DNA of 27,270 nt from Alistipes sp. Its GTDB lineage: Bacteria; Bacteroidota; Bacteroidia; Bacteroidales; Rikenellaceae. This document shows positions 7,103 to 14,834 of this stretch, in pieces. The stretch lies in contig JAFLRS010000006.1 in NCBI GenBank assembly GCA_022511355.1, positions 1 to 27,270 on the forward strand, in the 5' to 3' direction. The notes beneath the pieces were generated by a model. The model did not search any database, had not been told where the DNA came from, and saw only the letters and a list, made by a program, of their open reading frames with translations. A program made the position numbers and the translations under genes. Numbering within the stretch: the stretch's first letter is position 1; each line of letters starts with the position of its first letter.

Positions 7103-9302
7103 TGCAGAAGATTGTCAGATTTTTGTATTCGGGACGCGACATTACGGCCGCCACCGTCTCGCTCAGTATTGCGCGCGCACGGCTGAACGAAGCTCCGCTC
7201 TCGATTTTAACCACCACCTCGGCGACGAATTCGTTGCGTATGCGCTCCGCCGCCGGCACCGACGGCCCGAATACACGTTTCGAAAAACGCTCGCGCAATG
7301 CCGCCGCCGTATCGCCGGCGGCAGCGTGCAGAACCGCCGCATCGGGATGCCGCAGCGTGACCGCTGTCACCCGCGCATAGGGAGGATAGTGGAACATACG
7401 ACGTTCGGCCAGCTGCATCCGCACCATACCCTCGTAATCGTATCGCGAAGCCTGCTGCAGCACCGGATGTTCGGGTTCCGAGGTCTGAATTATCACCTCG
7501 CCGCGCACATTCCTGCGTCCGCCGCGGCCCGCAAACTGCATCACGGTCTGAAAAGCTCGCTCGGCGGCACGGTAGTCGGGAGCATTCAGCAGATTGTCGG
7601 CATTGAGAACCACGGCCAAAGTAACGCGGTCGAAATCGAGTCCTTTCGTAATTATCTGAGTCCCGACCAGAATATCGGCATCGCCGCGCGCAAATGAATC
7701 CAGAATACGTTCGCAGGCACTCTGCGACGGTGCGGAATCGCGGTCCAGACGCAATACCCGCGCCGCAGGAAAAAGAGCCGATATCTCGGCCTCGATCTTC
7801 TCGGTTCCGAATCCCATCGGCACCACCTCGCCCGCATTGCAGGCCGGACACCGCAGCGGTTTTCGTTCGGTGCGGCCGCAATAATGACACACCAATCGGT
7901 TGCCGCCGTGCAGCGACATGGTTACATTGCAGTGCGGACACCTTATCGTGCGGCCGCAATGACTGCACGAAGTATAAGGCGAATATCCGCGTCTGTTCTG
8001 AAAGAGCAGAATCTGTTCTCCGCGCTCCAGACGGTCTGCGACGGCATCGATGACCTCCTTGTTGAAGTGCGAACGCCGTTCGTTGCGCTTCACGGCCCGA
8101 ACCGTATCCGAAATAACGATTCGCGGAGCCTCGCCGCCACCATATCTTTCGCCCAGCAGCACCCGGGCGTATTTGCCCGTACAGGCTCTCATATAGGATT
8201 CGAGCGAGGGCGTCGCACTGCCCAGCAGCGACTTCGCTCCGCAGATGCGCGCAAGCATCAGAGCGGCATCGCGTCCGTGATAGCGCGGCGGCGGTTCCGT
8301 CTGACGATAGCCCGAATCGTGTTCCTCGTCCACTATGACCAGCCGCAGTCCGTGAAGCGGCAGAAAGAGCGCAGAACGCGCGCCCACAACGAAATTCCCG
8401 CCCGCAGAACCATTCAGACGCAGATAGGTCTCGGTACGCTGACGCGCCGTAAGCTTCGAATGATAGGGCGTAACACGCTCGCCGAATATGCGGCGTATGC
8501 GCGACACCAACTGCGTGGTAAGGGCTATTTCGGGCACCAGCATCAGCACGTCGCCGCCTGCGGCTATAATCTCCGCAGCCAGATGCATATATATCTCGGT
8601 CTTGCCCGAACCCGAAACCCCATGCAGCAGCACCGTATCGTTGCTCTCCCATCCGCGGCGAATCTCCTCCGCCGCCTTCGACTGCGCTTCGGTAAGCGCA
8701 GGCATACCGTCCGTCGCCGCTTGCGAATCGCGGCACTCCGCCTCGCGAAGCTCCAAACGCAAAAATCCCTTCTTCAAAAGCGCCGACAGGGCAGCTTCTC
8801 CGCACTTGCCGCGCGCAATCCCGCCCGCCGAACTCACCGCCTCGAGCAACTCCGCCTGCCTGGGGGCACGACGCCGCAGTTTCGCAAACTCCTCCACCGT
8901 CGGAGTCACGCCCGCAACGACGAATGACGTCATGCGCGGTTTGAACTCCTCGCGTCCGAACTCCTCCTCGCCGGCTCCGCGCGGCTTTATCATCGAGGGA
9001 AGAGCAAAACGCATCACCTCCCCTAAAGTACACATATAATAGTCGGCCATCCACTCCCAAAAACGCATTTGCTGCTGCGTGAGAAGCGGACGGTCGTAAA
9101 GAGTACGTATTACCGGTTTGATTTTCCCCGCCTCGGGACGGCGGTCGTGCAGACGCCAGACGACTCCCGTAAAGATGCTCCTCGAACCCGAACCGAACTG
9201 CACCGCCACGGCATCGCCCTCGACGACCTTGCAGTCGTCGGGCACCGCAAATGTATAGAGCGGCTGCCAGAGCGGCAATACTATGTCGGCATATCGGTTC
9301 AC
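7089..9302 (-). CDS. priA: Primosomal replication restart helicase PriA
   Basis: PriA is a 3'-5' superfamily-2 helicase that recognises stalled or collapsed forks and reloads the replicative helicase. The 737-residue protein has an N-terminal 3'-end-binding domain (about 1-100), a linker, then the helicase core with Walker A HGVSGSGKT (K234) and DEEH (325-328). The zinc domain has eight Cys in four CxxC pairs (446/449, 455/458, 472/475, 485/488), followed by GTEKIEAEI, LVGTQIITKGLDF and QFAGRGGR. Length is like E. coli PriA (732). It starts 18 nt after the YitT gene and overlaps comF. Confidence 0.96.
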   Translation of the reverse strand: MNRYADIVLPLWQPLYTFAVPDDCKVVEGDAVAVQFGSGSRSIFTGVVWRLHDRRPEAGKIKPVIRTLYDRPLLTQQQMRFWEWMADYYMCTLGEVMRFALPSMIKPRGAGEEEFGREEFKPRMTSFVVAGVTPTVEEFAKLRRRAPRQAELLEAVSSAGGIARGKCGEAALSALLKKGFLRLELREAECRDSQAATDGMPALTEAQSKAAEEIRRGWESNDTVLLHGVSGSGKTEIYMHLAAEIIAAGGDVLMLVPEIALTTQLVSRIRRIFGERVTPYHSKLTARQRTETYLRLNGSAGGNFVVGARSALFLPLHGLRLVIVDEEHDSGYRQTEPPPRYHGRDAALMLARICGAKSLLGSATPSLESYMRACTGKYARVLLGERYGGGEAPRIVISDTVRAVKRNERRSHFNKEVIDAVADRLERGEQILLFQNRRGYSPYTSCSHCGRTIRCPHCNVTMSLHGGNRLVCHYCGRTERKPLRCPACNAGEVVPMGFGTEKIEAEISALFPAARVLRLDRDSAPSQSACERILDSFARGDADILVGTQIITKGLDFDRVTLAVVLNADNLLNAPDYRAAERAFQTVMQFAGRGGRRNVRGEVIIQTSEPEHPVLQQASRYDYEGMVRMQLAERRMFHYPPYARVTAVTLRHPDAAVLHAAAGDTAAALRERFSKRVFGPSVPAAERIRNEFVAEVVVKIESGASFSRARAILSETVAAVMSRPEYKNLTIFCNVDI

Positions 9303-9320
9303 TGCTCGGCAATCGGAGGT

Positions 9321-10214
9321 TCAGGCCTTGTTAAGAGCATCGAAGCCCTTGCCGTAGACACCCATAACCGAACCTGCCGAAATAAAGGCATTAGGATCGA
9401 CGGTCTTGACGATACGCAGAATTATGGAGAGTTCGCTCTTGCGGCAGACCACCATCACGATTTTGCTCTCCTCCTTGGAGTACCATCCGCAGGCGTCGAT
9501 GACCGTGGCTCCGCGGTGCGCCTGATTGATAATGGCATCGGCCATGGCACGGTAGTCGCGCGAAACGATGAATATCTGCATCGACTGACGGTTGCCCGCC
9601 ATAATCATATCGACCGTATAGCCGAAAACAGCCACGAAGACATAACCGTAAATAACGCCGTCGATACCCAAATCGTTCACGAAAAGCGCCGAACCGATAA
9701 TGAAAAAGTCAGAAGTAATGAGTATGCGGCCGTAGCTTATGGTGCGGAACTTGTTGATTATCATGGCCACGATGTCGGTGCCGCCGGTCGAACCTCCCTG
9801 CTGGAAACTCAACGCTACACCTATTCCGGCCAGTATGCCGCCCAAAATCACCGACAGAAAACGGTCGTTCTCGAGATGCAGATTGCAGAACTCGTTGATG
9901 GCCGGAATCTGAAGTATCGACATCATAAGCGACAGCATTCCGATGCAGTAAAGAGTCTTTATTCCGAAATTCCACCCCACTACAAGACCGCCGGCAATCA
10001 GCAGTATGCCGTTGATTATCAGCACAAGCACGCCCAAAGGCAGCACTCCGCCCGAAATGTAGTGAATCAAAAGGCTGACACCCGTCGCACCTCCGCCCAT
10101 GCAGTGCGCAGGCAGAATGCAACAGATGTATCCGAAGGCATAAAGGAACATTCCGAATGTCATAATGAGGTACTCCTTCGCCCCTATCAGCAGTTTGCGC
10201 GTAATAGTGTTCAT
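9321..10214 (-). CDS. YitT family membrane protein
   Basis: A 297-residue inner-membrane protein of the YitT/DUF161 family with a C-terminal DUF2179 domain. Hydrophobic helices lie roughly at 15-38, 48-75, 85-103, 117-137 and 165-205. The signature GGGATGVS and the glycine-rich GGSTGGTDIVAM are family motifs. The soluble tail (about 208-297) begins MQIFIVSR and holds the DUF2179 pattern with ATVIDACGWYSKEESKIVMVVCRKSE. The family is widespread, and its transport or signalling role is not settled. A -7 box at 10247-10254 suggests it can be transcribed separately from the upstream radical SAM gene. Confidence 0.88.
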   Translation of the reverse strand: MNTITRKLLIGAKEYLIMTFGMFLYAFGYICCILPAHCMGGGATGVSLLIHYISGGVLPLGVLVLIINGILLIAGGLVVGWNFGIKTLYCIGMLSLMMSILQIPAINEFCNLHLENDRFLSVILGGILAGIGVALSFQQGGSTGGTDIVAMIINKFRTISYGRILITSDFFIIGSALFVNDLGIDGVIYGYVFVAVFGYTVDMIMAGNRQSMQIFIVSRDYRAMADAIINQAHRGATVIDACGWYSKEESKIVMVVCRKSELSIILRIVKTVDPNAFISAGSVMGVYGKGFDALNKA

Positions 10215-10237
10215 CGTTTACGGGTTTGCATAAATTG

Positions 10238-11191
10238 TTACGATTGCAAATATACGAATTTTTCGCCTTGAAAAGCACCCAGTTCGAGCAATCTTTTTTC
10301 GAGCATCGACCACAGAGTCTCGTTGCGCAGAAATCCCCAGTTGCGGCCGTAGTGGTATCGCGGCGGAGCCTCGCTCGCAAAGCGTTCCACAACTATATCG
10401 GGACGCAAACGGCGCAGAATCTCGGCCATAAGGTCGATATACTCCCCGGTCGTGCGGAACGGAAATCGATGAGGGTCGCGGTCGTACTCCGCAGCCATCG
10501 CCGTGCCGCGGAAAACCTGCAACTGATGAAACTTCACCGTAGTGAGCGGCAGCGAATTTATGACATCGACCGACGCAAGCACATCTTCGTCGGTTTCGTC
10601 GGGGAATCCTATTATGAAATGGGCGCCCGTATGCAGACCCCTCGCCGCAGTCATCACGACGGCACGACGAGCCGTCGCAAAGTCGTGTCCGCGGTTCACC
10701 ATGCGCAGCACGGCGTCGTTCACCGACTCTATGCCGTACTCCACGGCCACATAACGGTCGCGGGCTATCGAAGCCAGCAGGTCGAGCTTCTCGTCGTCGA
10801 TGCAGTCGGGACGCGTGCCAACCACTATCCCCGCCACCTCGGGATGCGACAGAGCCTCGCCGTAAAGCTCCCGCAGACGCTCCACCGAAGCGTAGGTATT
10901 GGAGTAGGATTGAAAATAGACCAAATAACGCGAAGCCGAACGATAACGGTTGCGATGAAATTCGATGCCCTCGGCTATCTGCTGCGAAATGCTCTTCGAC
11001 GGCGTGCAGTACGACGGCGTAAAAGCTCCGTTTATGCAGAAGGTGCATCCGCCCGTACCCGCCGTGCCGTCACGATTGGGACACGTGAAGCCCGCATCGA
11101 CCGACAGTTTCTGCACGCGGCCGCCGAACAGACGCCGAAAATAGCTCGAATAACTGTTATAAGGCCGTTCGTCGCCCCACGGATGAATCAT
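10238..11191 (-). CDS. TIGR01212-family radical SAM protein (YhcC-like)
   Basis: A 317-residue radical SAM enzyme. The iron-sulfur ligands C37, C49 and C52 lie in the family motif GFTCPNRDGTAGTGGCTFC, which has the unusual C-x11-C-x2-C spacing of YhcC/TIGR01212 rather than the common C-x3-C-x2-C. Also visible are YFQSYSNTYA, VVGTRPDC, YVAVEYGIES and HFIIGFPDET, all expected for this family. The reaction is unknown; relatedness to Elp3-type proteins suggests an RNA-modification role, but this is inference. It is 2 nt from the upstream nuclease gene, so they share a transcript. Confidence 0.9.
   Translation of the reverse strand: MIHPWGDERPYNSYSSYFRRLFGGRVQKLSVDAGFTCPNRDGTAGTGGCTFCINGAFTPSYCTPSKSISQQIAEGIEFHRNRYRSASRYLVYFQSYSNTYASVERLRELYGEALSHPEVAGIVVGTRPDCIDDEKLDLLASIARDRYVAVEYGIESVNDAVLRMVNRGHDFATARRAVVMTAARGLHTGAHFIIGFPDETDEDVLASVDVINSLPLTTVKFHQLQVFRGTAMAAEYDRDPHRFPFRTTGEYIDLMAEILRRLRPDIVVERFASEAPPRYHYGRNWGFLRNETLWSMLEKRLLELGAFQGEKFVYLQS
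10247..10254 (-). promoter_or_regulatory. Candidate -7 box upstream of the YitT gene
   Basis: TATATTTG on the minus strand is a perfect TAnnTTTG match inside the last codons of the radical SAM gene, 33 nt before the YitT start. No TTTG is found 19-21 nt upstream. It may be a weak internal promoter. Confidence 0.4.
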
Positions 11192-11193
11192 GG

Positions 11194-12468
11194 CTACAAG
11201 CCCCAGTCTGACGGATTAAAGCTGTCTTTGGGAGCTTCGGGCACATTGGCGAAGTAGGTGAAACCCGTAATCTCCTCCAACGCGGCAACCGAAATCATAT
11301 CCTTGCGGCTCACCTCGGTGCCCTTCGCGCATTCGTGGCTTCGGACAAATGCCGCACACATCAACTCATCGCGGCGGCATTCGGTCACCGACTTGCCGGT
11401 TTTGCCGCTCTTCGTCCGCAACAGAATGTAGTAGAACATCGTGGGACACGAAACGTCGCTGCGGCCGCCATAGGTTATCTTCTTCGGAGAGGCCGAATAT
11501 CCGTATCCGTCGGTGTAAGAGTCGAAATATGTGCCTATGACGATGTATGTCGTGTCGGAACATATCTTGCCGTCCACCCAGTCCTCGAGCTTGTTCCACG
11601 CACCTCCGCCGGTATTGAACGTATCGTTCTTCTGCGGAGCTATGTTCGTATAATAGAAGACCTGACGGTTCGTCGCCGCAGAGACCGTGCGTTCGGCCGA
11701 ACCCAGCATATGACCGCGATTGTAGGTGGAATTGCCCGCACTCTCCTGCAAATATTGGATACCCGACGGAATCTCGGGGTCGGGAGCGTAGGCATCGGTG
11801 CGTTTTGTCGAGCCTTCGTACATCTTATGACGCGGTGCCGCAACCCAAACGGGGCAATGATGCGCCGAACTGAAACATACCGTATAGTTTCGGGCCTTGC
11901 CGTTGTTCTGCGCATTCTTCTCGCCGCCGGCACAGAGATGATGGGCATAATAGAGCGTCGCGGCATCGTACTTCGTACTCCGCTCCACCGGAAGCTCGGC
12001 CCAACCCGTGCGGTAGACATTCGTCACCGTCTCTCCGCCGCCCTTATCGCCTTCACCGCCGCCGTCTCCGCCACCGCCGCCGGCATCTTCATCAGCAGCC
12101 GACTGAATCACCTTCACCTCAACATCCTCGCAGCCGGCAAGCCCCAACGACAACAGAATAGAGGCGACGCGTTCGACCGTATGGGGATTGGCTTCGACAT
12201 CGAATGTGACAAGACCCGCTTCGCGGCATTCGAGATTCTTTATCCATTCCGCATCGGCAGTCGGAACGACCGTCGCCTCCGAAGCCCACGCCTCGAAATC
12301 ACCCGACGCGCGCAGAGCATAACGCAGCTCCACGCCGCTATGCGAACCGGCATCCACAATCATCTCCGCATCGGAAACCTCTATCACCGGAAGCTCCGGA
12401 CGGGACTCCTCGACGTTGCAAGCCGTCATGAATGCGGACGCAACAACCAAAAGCAAAAACCTTTTCAT
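11194..12468 (-). CDS. Lipoprotein DNA/RNA non-specific endonuclease
   Basis: A 424-residue secreted nuclease. Residues 1-16 are a signal peptide ending FMTA before C17, a plausible lipidation site. The N-V-E-E-S after the Cys is acidic like Bacteroidota surface-export signals. Residues 25-123 look like a BACON/Ig-like domain (PVIEVSDAEMIVDAGSHSG). A Gly/Asp/Glu-rich linker spans 126-146. The rest is the beta-beta-alpha metal nuclease (Endonuclease_NS) with YNRGHMLGSAER and NIAPQKNDTFN...WNKLE. H253 is the expected general base, N285 the likely metal ligand. The first residue of the DRGH motif is Asn (N250). Such enzymes digest extracellular nucleic acid. It sits 21 nt from dtd, an odd location for a secreted enzyme. 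Confidence 0.88.
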   Translation of the reverse strand: MKRFLLLVVASAFMTACNVEESRPELPVIEVSDAEMIVDAGSHSGVELRYALRASGDFEAWASEATVVPTADAEWIKNLECREAGLVTFDVEANPHTVERVASILLSLGLAGCEDVEVKVIQSAADEDAGGGGGDGGGEGDKGGGETVTNVYRTGWAELPVERSTKYDAATLYYAHHLCAGGEKNAQNNGKARNYTVCFSSAHHCPVWVAAPRHKMYEGSTKRTDAYAPDPEIPSGIQYLQESAGNSTYNRGHMLGSAERTVSAATNRQVFYYTNIAPQKNDTFNTGGGAWNKLEDWVDGKICSDTTYIVIGTYFDSYTDGYGYSASPKKITYGGRSDVSCPTMFYYILLRTKSGKTGKSVTECRRDELMCAAFVRSHECAKGTEVSRKDMISVAALEEITGFTYFANVPEAPKDSFNPSDWGL

Positions 12469-12489
12469 TTCAGACTCGTTTGTATATCT

Positions 12490-12942
12490 TTATTCTCTGT
12501 TCTTACTGTCAATCCAGATGGTTACGGGACCGTCATTCACCAACGCCACCTGCATATCGGCTCCGAATTCGCCCGTCTTGACCTCGCGTCCCGACACCTC
12601 GGACAACCGCCGCACGAAAGCTTCGTACAACGGACGCGAAACGGCTTCGGGAGCCGCCTTTACATATGAAGGACGATTGCCTTTGCGGGTCGAAGCGTGC
12701 AGCGTGAACTGACTCACCGCCAGAATCTCGCCTCCGGTCTGCATAACGTCGAGATTCATCACTCCGTCGGCATCGTCGAATATGCGCAGTTTCGACAGCT
12801 TGTTGCAGAGCCACTCTATATCTTCGTCGCTGTCGGCCGCCTCGATTCCCGCCAGAATCATCATTCCGGCCCCGATTCGCGACTTCATACGTCCGCTTAT
12901 CGTCACCGATGCCTCGGCAACACGCTGTACAAGCACTCTCAT
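12490..12942 (-). CDS. dtd: D-aminoacyl-tRNA deacylase
   Basis: Dtd removes D-amino acids and glycine mischarged on tRNA, acting in the cytoplasm as a dimer. The 150-residue product begins MRVLVQRVAEASV and contains SQFTLHASTRKGNRPS (S77-Q78-F79-T80) and the cross-subunit Gly-cisPro motif NDGPVT (G138-P139) near the C-terminus. Length is normal. The frame continues upstream to 12972, but that would overlap the pseudouridine synthase, and family alignments begin at MRVLVQRV, so ATG 12942 is chosen. It is separated by only 4 nt from the upstream gene. Confidence 0.94.
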   Translation of the reverse strand: MRVLVQRVAEASVTISGRMKSRIGAGMMILAGIEAADSDEDIEWLCNKLSKLRIFDDADGVMNLDVMQTGGEILAVSQFTLHASTRKGNRPSYVKAAPEAVSRPLYEAFVRRLSEVSGREVKTGEFGADMQVALVNDGPVTIWIDSKNRE

Positions 12943-12946
12943 GATT

Positions 12947-13645
12947 TCAGATATTCTCCGCCGTTTCGGCAAAATAACGCCACAGATTGTCGCCCGCCGG
13001 CACGGGTGCCGTAACCTTTACCGGCTCTTTGCGGACGGGATGCATAAATTCGAGACTCCGAGAATGGAGCGAGATTCCGCCGTCGGGATTCGAACGCTTG
13101 GCTCCGTACTTCAAATCACCCTTGATGGGGCAGCCTATCTTCGAGAGCTGGGCGCGAATCTGATGATGACGGCCCGTAAGCAAATCGACCTCGACCAACG
13201 AATAACGGTCGCTGCGGCACACCAGCGAATAACGCAGACGCGACTCCTTGGCATCGCCCTTCGGAGAGTTGTAGACGTGGGAACGGTTGGTGCGGCCGTC
13301 GCGCAGCAGCCAGTGGCGAAGTTCGCCCTCTTCGGGTCGCGGCATCTCCTCGGTCACGGCCCAGTAGCGTTTCCTGAACTCGCCGTTGCGCAGCATCTCG
13401 TTCAGACGCACCAGCGCCTTCGAGGTTTTGGCGAAGAGTACGGCCCCGCTCACGGGACGGTCGATGCGATGCACCACACCCAGAAAAACATTGCCCGGTT
13501 TGCCGTCGCGGAGCTTCAGAAACTCCTTGATTTCGGTCTCGAGAGCCGGACCTCCCGACGGGTCGGGCTGCACGGAGTCGCCCGCGTGCTTGTTCACCAC
13601 CATCAGATGGTTGTCCTCGTACAATATGTCACTTCCGCTGAACAT
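12947..13645 (-). CDS. RluA-family pseudouridine synthase
   Basis: A 232-residue single-domain synthase that isomerises uridine to pseudouridine in rRNA or tRNA. The catalytic motif is HRIDRPVSG with D62 as nucleophile. Other family segments are ILYEDNHLMVVNKHAG at the N-terminus, LLTGRHHQIRAQLSKIGCPIKGDLKYG and the C-terminal ISLHSRSLEF. It lacks an S4 domain, so it resembles RluA/TruC-type short forms rather than RluC or RluD. The RNA target cannot be assigned. It is 14 nt from cdd and 4 nt from dtd. Confidence 0.9.
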   Translation of the reverse strand: MFSGSDILYEDNHLMVVNKHAGDSVQPDPSGGPALETEIKEFLKLRDGKPGNVFLGVVHRIDRPVSGAVLFAKTSKALVRLNEMLRNGEFRKRYWAVTEEMPRPEEGELRHWLLRDGRTNRSHVYNSPKGDAKESRLRYSLVCRSDRYSLVEVDLLTGRHHQIRAQLSKIGCPIKGDLKYGAKRSNPDGGISLHSRSLEFMHPVRKEPVKVTAPVPAGDNLWRYFAETAENI

Positions 13646-13659
13646 GACTCTGCATTATA

Positions 13660-14115
13660 TTAAAGTATGAAGGCGAACGGCAGCAAATCGGAAGCCGACT
13701 CCACCACCGAAGCCGTACCGTTTCCGTACATTATGACGCGGACTGCCGAACCCTGACGCCGTTCGGTATCGACCATCACCTGACGACATCCGCCGCACGG
13801 ATAACATTCGCGCTCCGAAGGCGACGAAGCTATGGCCAGCGTCTCGACCGGATCGTCGGGACGGTTCGACTGCAGCCAGTAGAGCAACGAACGCTCGGCA
13901 CACATCCCCGACGGAAAAACTTCGCTCTCGACATTGGCCCCATGCACCGTCTCGCCGCTGCGAAGACGAGCAGCCGCACCGACTCTGAAGCCCGAATAGG
14001 GAGCGTATGCGCCGTCGACCGCCTTCATGGCCGCCTCGACAAGCTCACGGTCTTCCGACGACATCTCGCACAAAGAGCCGTAATAACGGTATTTTATCTC
14101 CAAACTCTTTTCCAT
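13660..14115 (-). CDS. cdd: Cytidine deaminase
   Basis: A zinc enzyme of pyrimidine salvage that converts cytidine and deoxycytidine to uridine and deoxyuridine. The 151-residue protein shows APYSGFRVGAAA, HGANVESE, the catalytic CAE (C72, E74) and PCGGC (C107, C110), which give the zinc ligands and proton shuttle of the homotetrameric class. In the usual NVEN motif the last residue is Ser here. ATG 14115 is chosen over the upstream 14193 because the promoter -7 box (14143-14150) lies between them and the product then starts at the family-typical point. It is first gene of the minus-strand run. Confidence 0.93.
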   Translation of the reverse strand: MEKSLEIKYRYYGSLCEMSSEDRELVEAAMKAVDGAYAPYSGFRVGAAARLRSGETVHGANVESEVFPSGMCAERSLLYWLQSNRPDDPVETLAIASSPSERECYPCGGCRQVMVDTERRQGSAVRVIMYGNGTASVVESASDLLPFAFIL

Positions 14116-14142
14116 ACTCGCATGGTTTTGCTGTAAATTAAA

Positions 14143-14173
14143 CAAAGATAGATATTTTTTTGCAATCGGGCAA
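14143..14173 (-). promoter_or_regulatory. Promoter of the cdd-led operon
   Basis: On the minus strand TTG (173-171 of the 14-kb block, preceded by A) is followed after 20 nt by TATCTTTG (14150-14143). This is a perfect -7 box with a near-perfect -33 at ideal spacing, 28 nt before the cdd ATG. It would drive cdd and probably the genes down to comF. Confidence 0.7.
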
Positions 14174-14221
14174 TTTTTGCGATTTTTTCGCATTATAAAT
14201 TTTCATTTGAAAAAAATTATC

Positions 14222-14229
14222 TATCTTTG
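14222..14229 (+). promoter_or_regulatory. -7 box of the rplS promoter
   Basis: TATCTTTG matches TAnnTTTG exactly. The region 20 nt upstream lacks TTTG; a TTTG stands only 12 nt upstream (14206-14209). The AT-rich sequence upstream may compensate. Initiation near 14235 leaves a leader of about 133 nt before rplS. Confidence 0.6.
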
Positions 14230-14234
14230 CACTC

Positions 14235-14368
14235 CCGTATCAACCTCTTGTGACAGGGCGCCCGAACAACAGATGCATCGTGCATCGGGATTGCGGAACA
14301 GTGATTCCGCATGGTAGCGAAGGTGCAGCGACAATGTTGAACGGCTAACGAAAAATTGTTGCAACAAC
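14235..14368 (+). ncRNA. Structured 5' leader of rplS (candidate cis-regulatory RNA)
   Basis: The untranslated leader holds several inverted repeats: GGGCGCCC (14256-14263), GATGCA-TCG-TGCATC (14272-14286), TGCGGAA-6 nt-TTCCGCA (14292-14311), and a TTGT-TGCA-ACAA stem (14356-14367) next to the ATG. ATGTTG (14334-14339) can instead pair with CAACAT (14365-14370), covering the start codon, which gives two competing folds at the initiation site. Ribosomal-protein operons often use such leaders for autoregulation. The role is inferred, and no family name is assigned. Confidence 0.45.
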
Positions 14369-14746
14369 ATGAACAAAGATTCGATTATCAGAATGGTGAA
14401 CGAGCAGCTGTGGCCCAAAACGGACGCAGATGTGCCTTCGTTCAAGGCAGGCGACACGATTACAGTAACCTATCGCATCGTCGAGGGTAACAAAGAGCGT
14501 CTGCAGAGCTTCCGCGGAGTGGTAATCCAGATCAAGGGTTCGGGCAAAACCAAAATGTTCACAATCCGCAAAATCTCGAACGGTGTCGGCGTCGAGCGTA
14601 TCTTCCCGCTCTACTCGCCCCACATCGACAAAATCGAGGTGAACAAAATCGGCGTCGTTCGTCGTGCCCGCATCTACTATCTGCGTCAGCTCACGGGTAA
14701 AAAAGCCCGCATCAAGGAGAAGCGCATTACCTCTTCCAAAGAGTAA
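14369..14746 (+). CDS. rplS: 50S ribosomal protein L19
   Basis: L19 sits at the 30S-50S interface of the ribosome. The 125-residue protein shows the family core: FKAGDTITVTYRIVEGNKERLQ, FRGVVIQIKGSG, FTIRKISNGVGVERIFPLYSP and RARIYYLRQLTGKKARIKEK. Length is typical (114-130) with a slightly longer N-terminus. It is a single-gene transcription unit: its own -7 box and structured leader upstream, and a strong terminator 10 nt after the stop. Codons are biased towards highly expressed types (CGT, AAC, ATC). Confidence 0.98.
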   Translation: MNKDSIIRMVNEQLWPKTDADVPSFKAGDTITVTYRIVEGNKERLQSFRGVVIQIKGSGKTKMFTIRKISNGVGVERIFPLYSPHIDKIEVNKIGVVRRARIYYLRQLTGKKARIKEKRITSSKE

Positions 14747-14756
14747 GCGCAAAACG

Positions 14757-14788
14757 AAAAACCGTTCCGAATCCGGAACGGTTTTTTT
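14757..14788. terminator. Bidirectional intrinsic terminator between rplS and kdsD
   Basis: ACCGTTCCG (14761-14769) and CGGAACGGT (14774-14782) form a perfect 9-bp stem with a 4-nt loop. It is flanked by A-runs on the left and T-runs on the right (TTTTTTT after the stem on the plus strand, TTTTTCGTTTT on the minus strand). It can therefore stop both rplS and the converging lon-kdsBAD transcript. Confidence 0.92.
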
Positions 14789-14797
14789 ATTCTCCTT

Positions 14798-14821
14798 TCC
14801 TCTGCGAATGCCCGCAGAGGA
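14798..14821 (-). other. Second hairpin 3' of kdsD without a T-tract
   Basis: TCCTCTGCG (14798-14806) and CGCAGAGGA (14813-14821) form a perfect 9-bp stem with a 6-nt loop. It lies 13 nt after the kdsD stop and just before the bidirectional terminator. No T-run follows on either strand, so it may stabilise the mRNA 3' end rather than terminate. Confidence 0.5.
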
Positions 14822-14834
14822 GCAATGAACCGCA

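Noticed and set aside
7207..9312. A 701-codon frame overlapping priA on the same strand
   Set aside because: It is a shifted frame with a Gly/Arg/Ala/Ser-rich composition and no domain; PriA has all helicase and zinc motifs.
12028..12105. GC-rich CCGCCG-type repetitive tract
   Set aside because: It is simply the coding sequence of the Gly/Asp/Glu-rich linker in the nuclease lipoprotein and keeps frame.
12943..12972. Upstream start for dtd
   Set aside because: It would overlap the pseudouridine synthase gene and add residues not present in Dtd, whose conserved start is MRVLVQRV.
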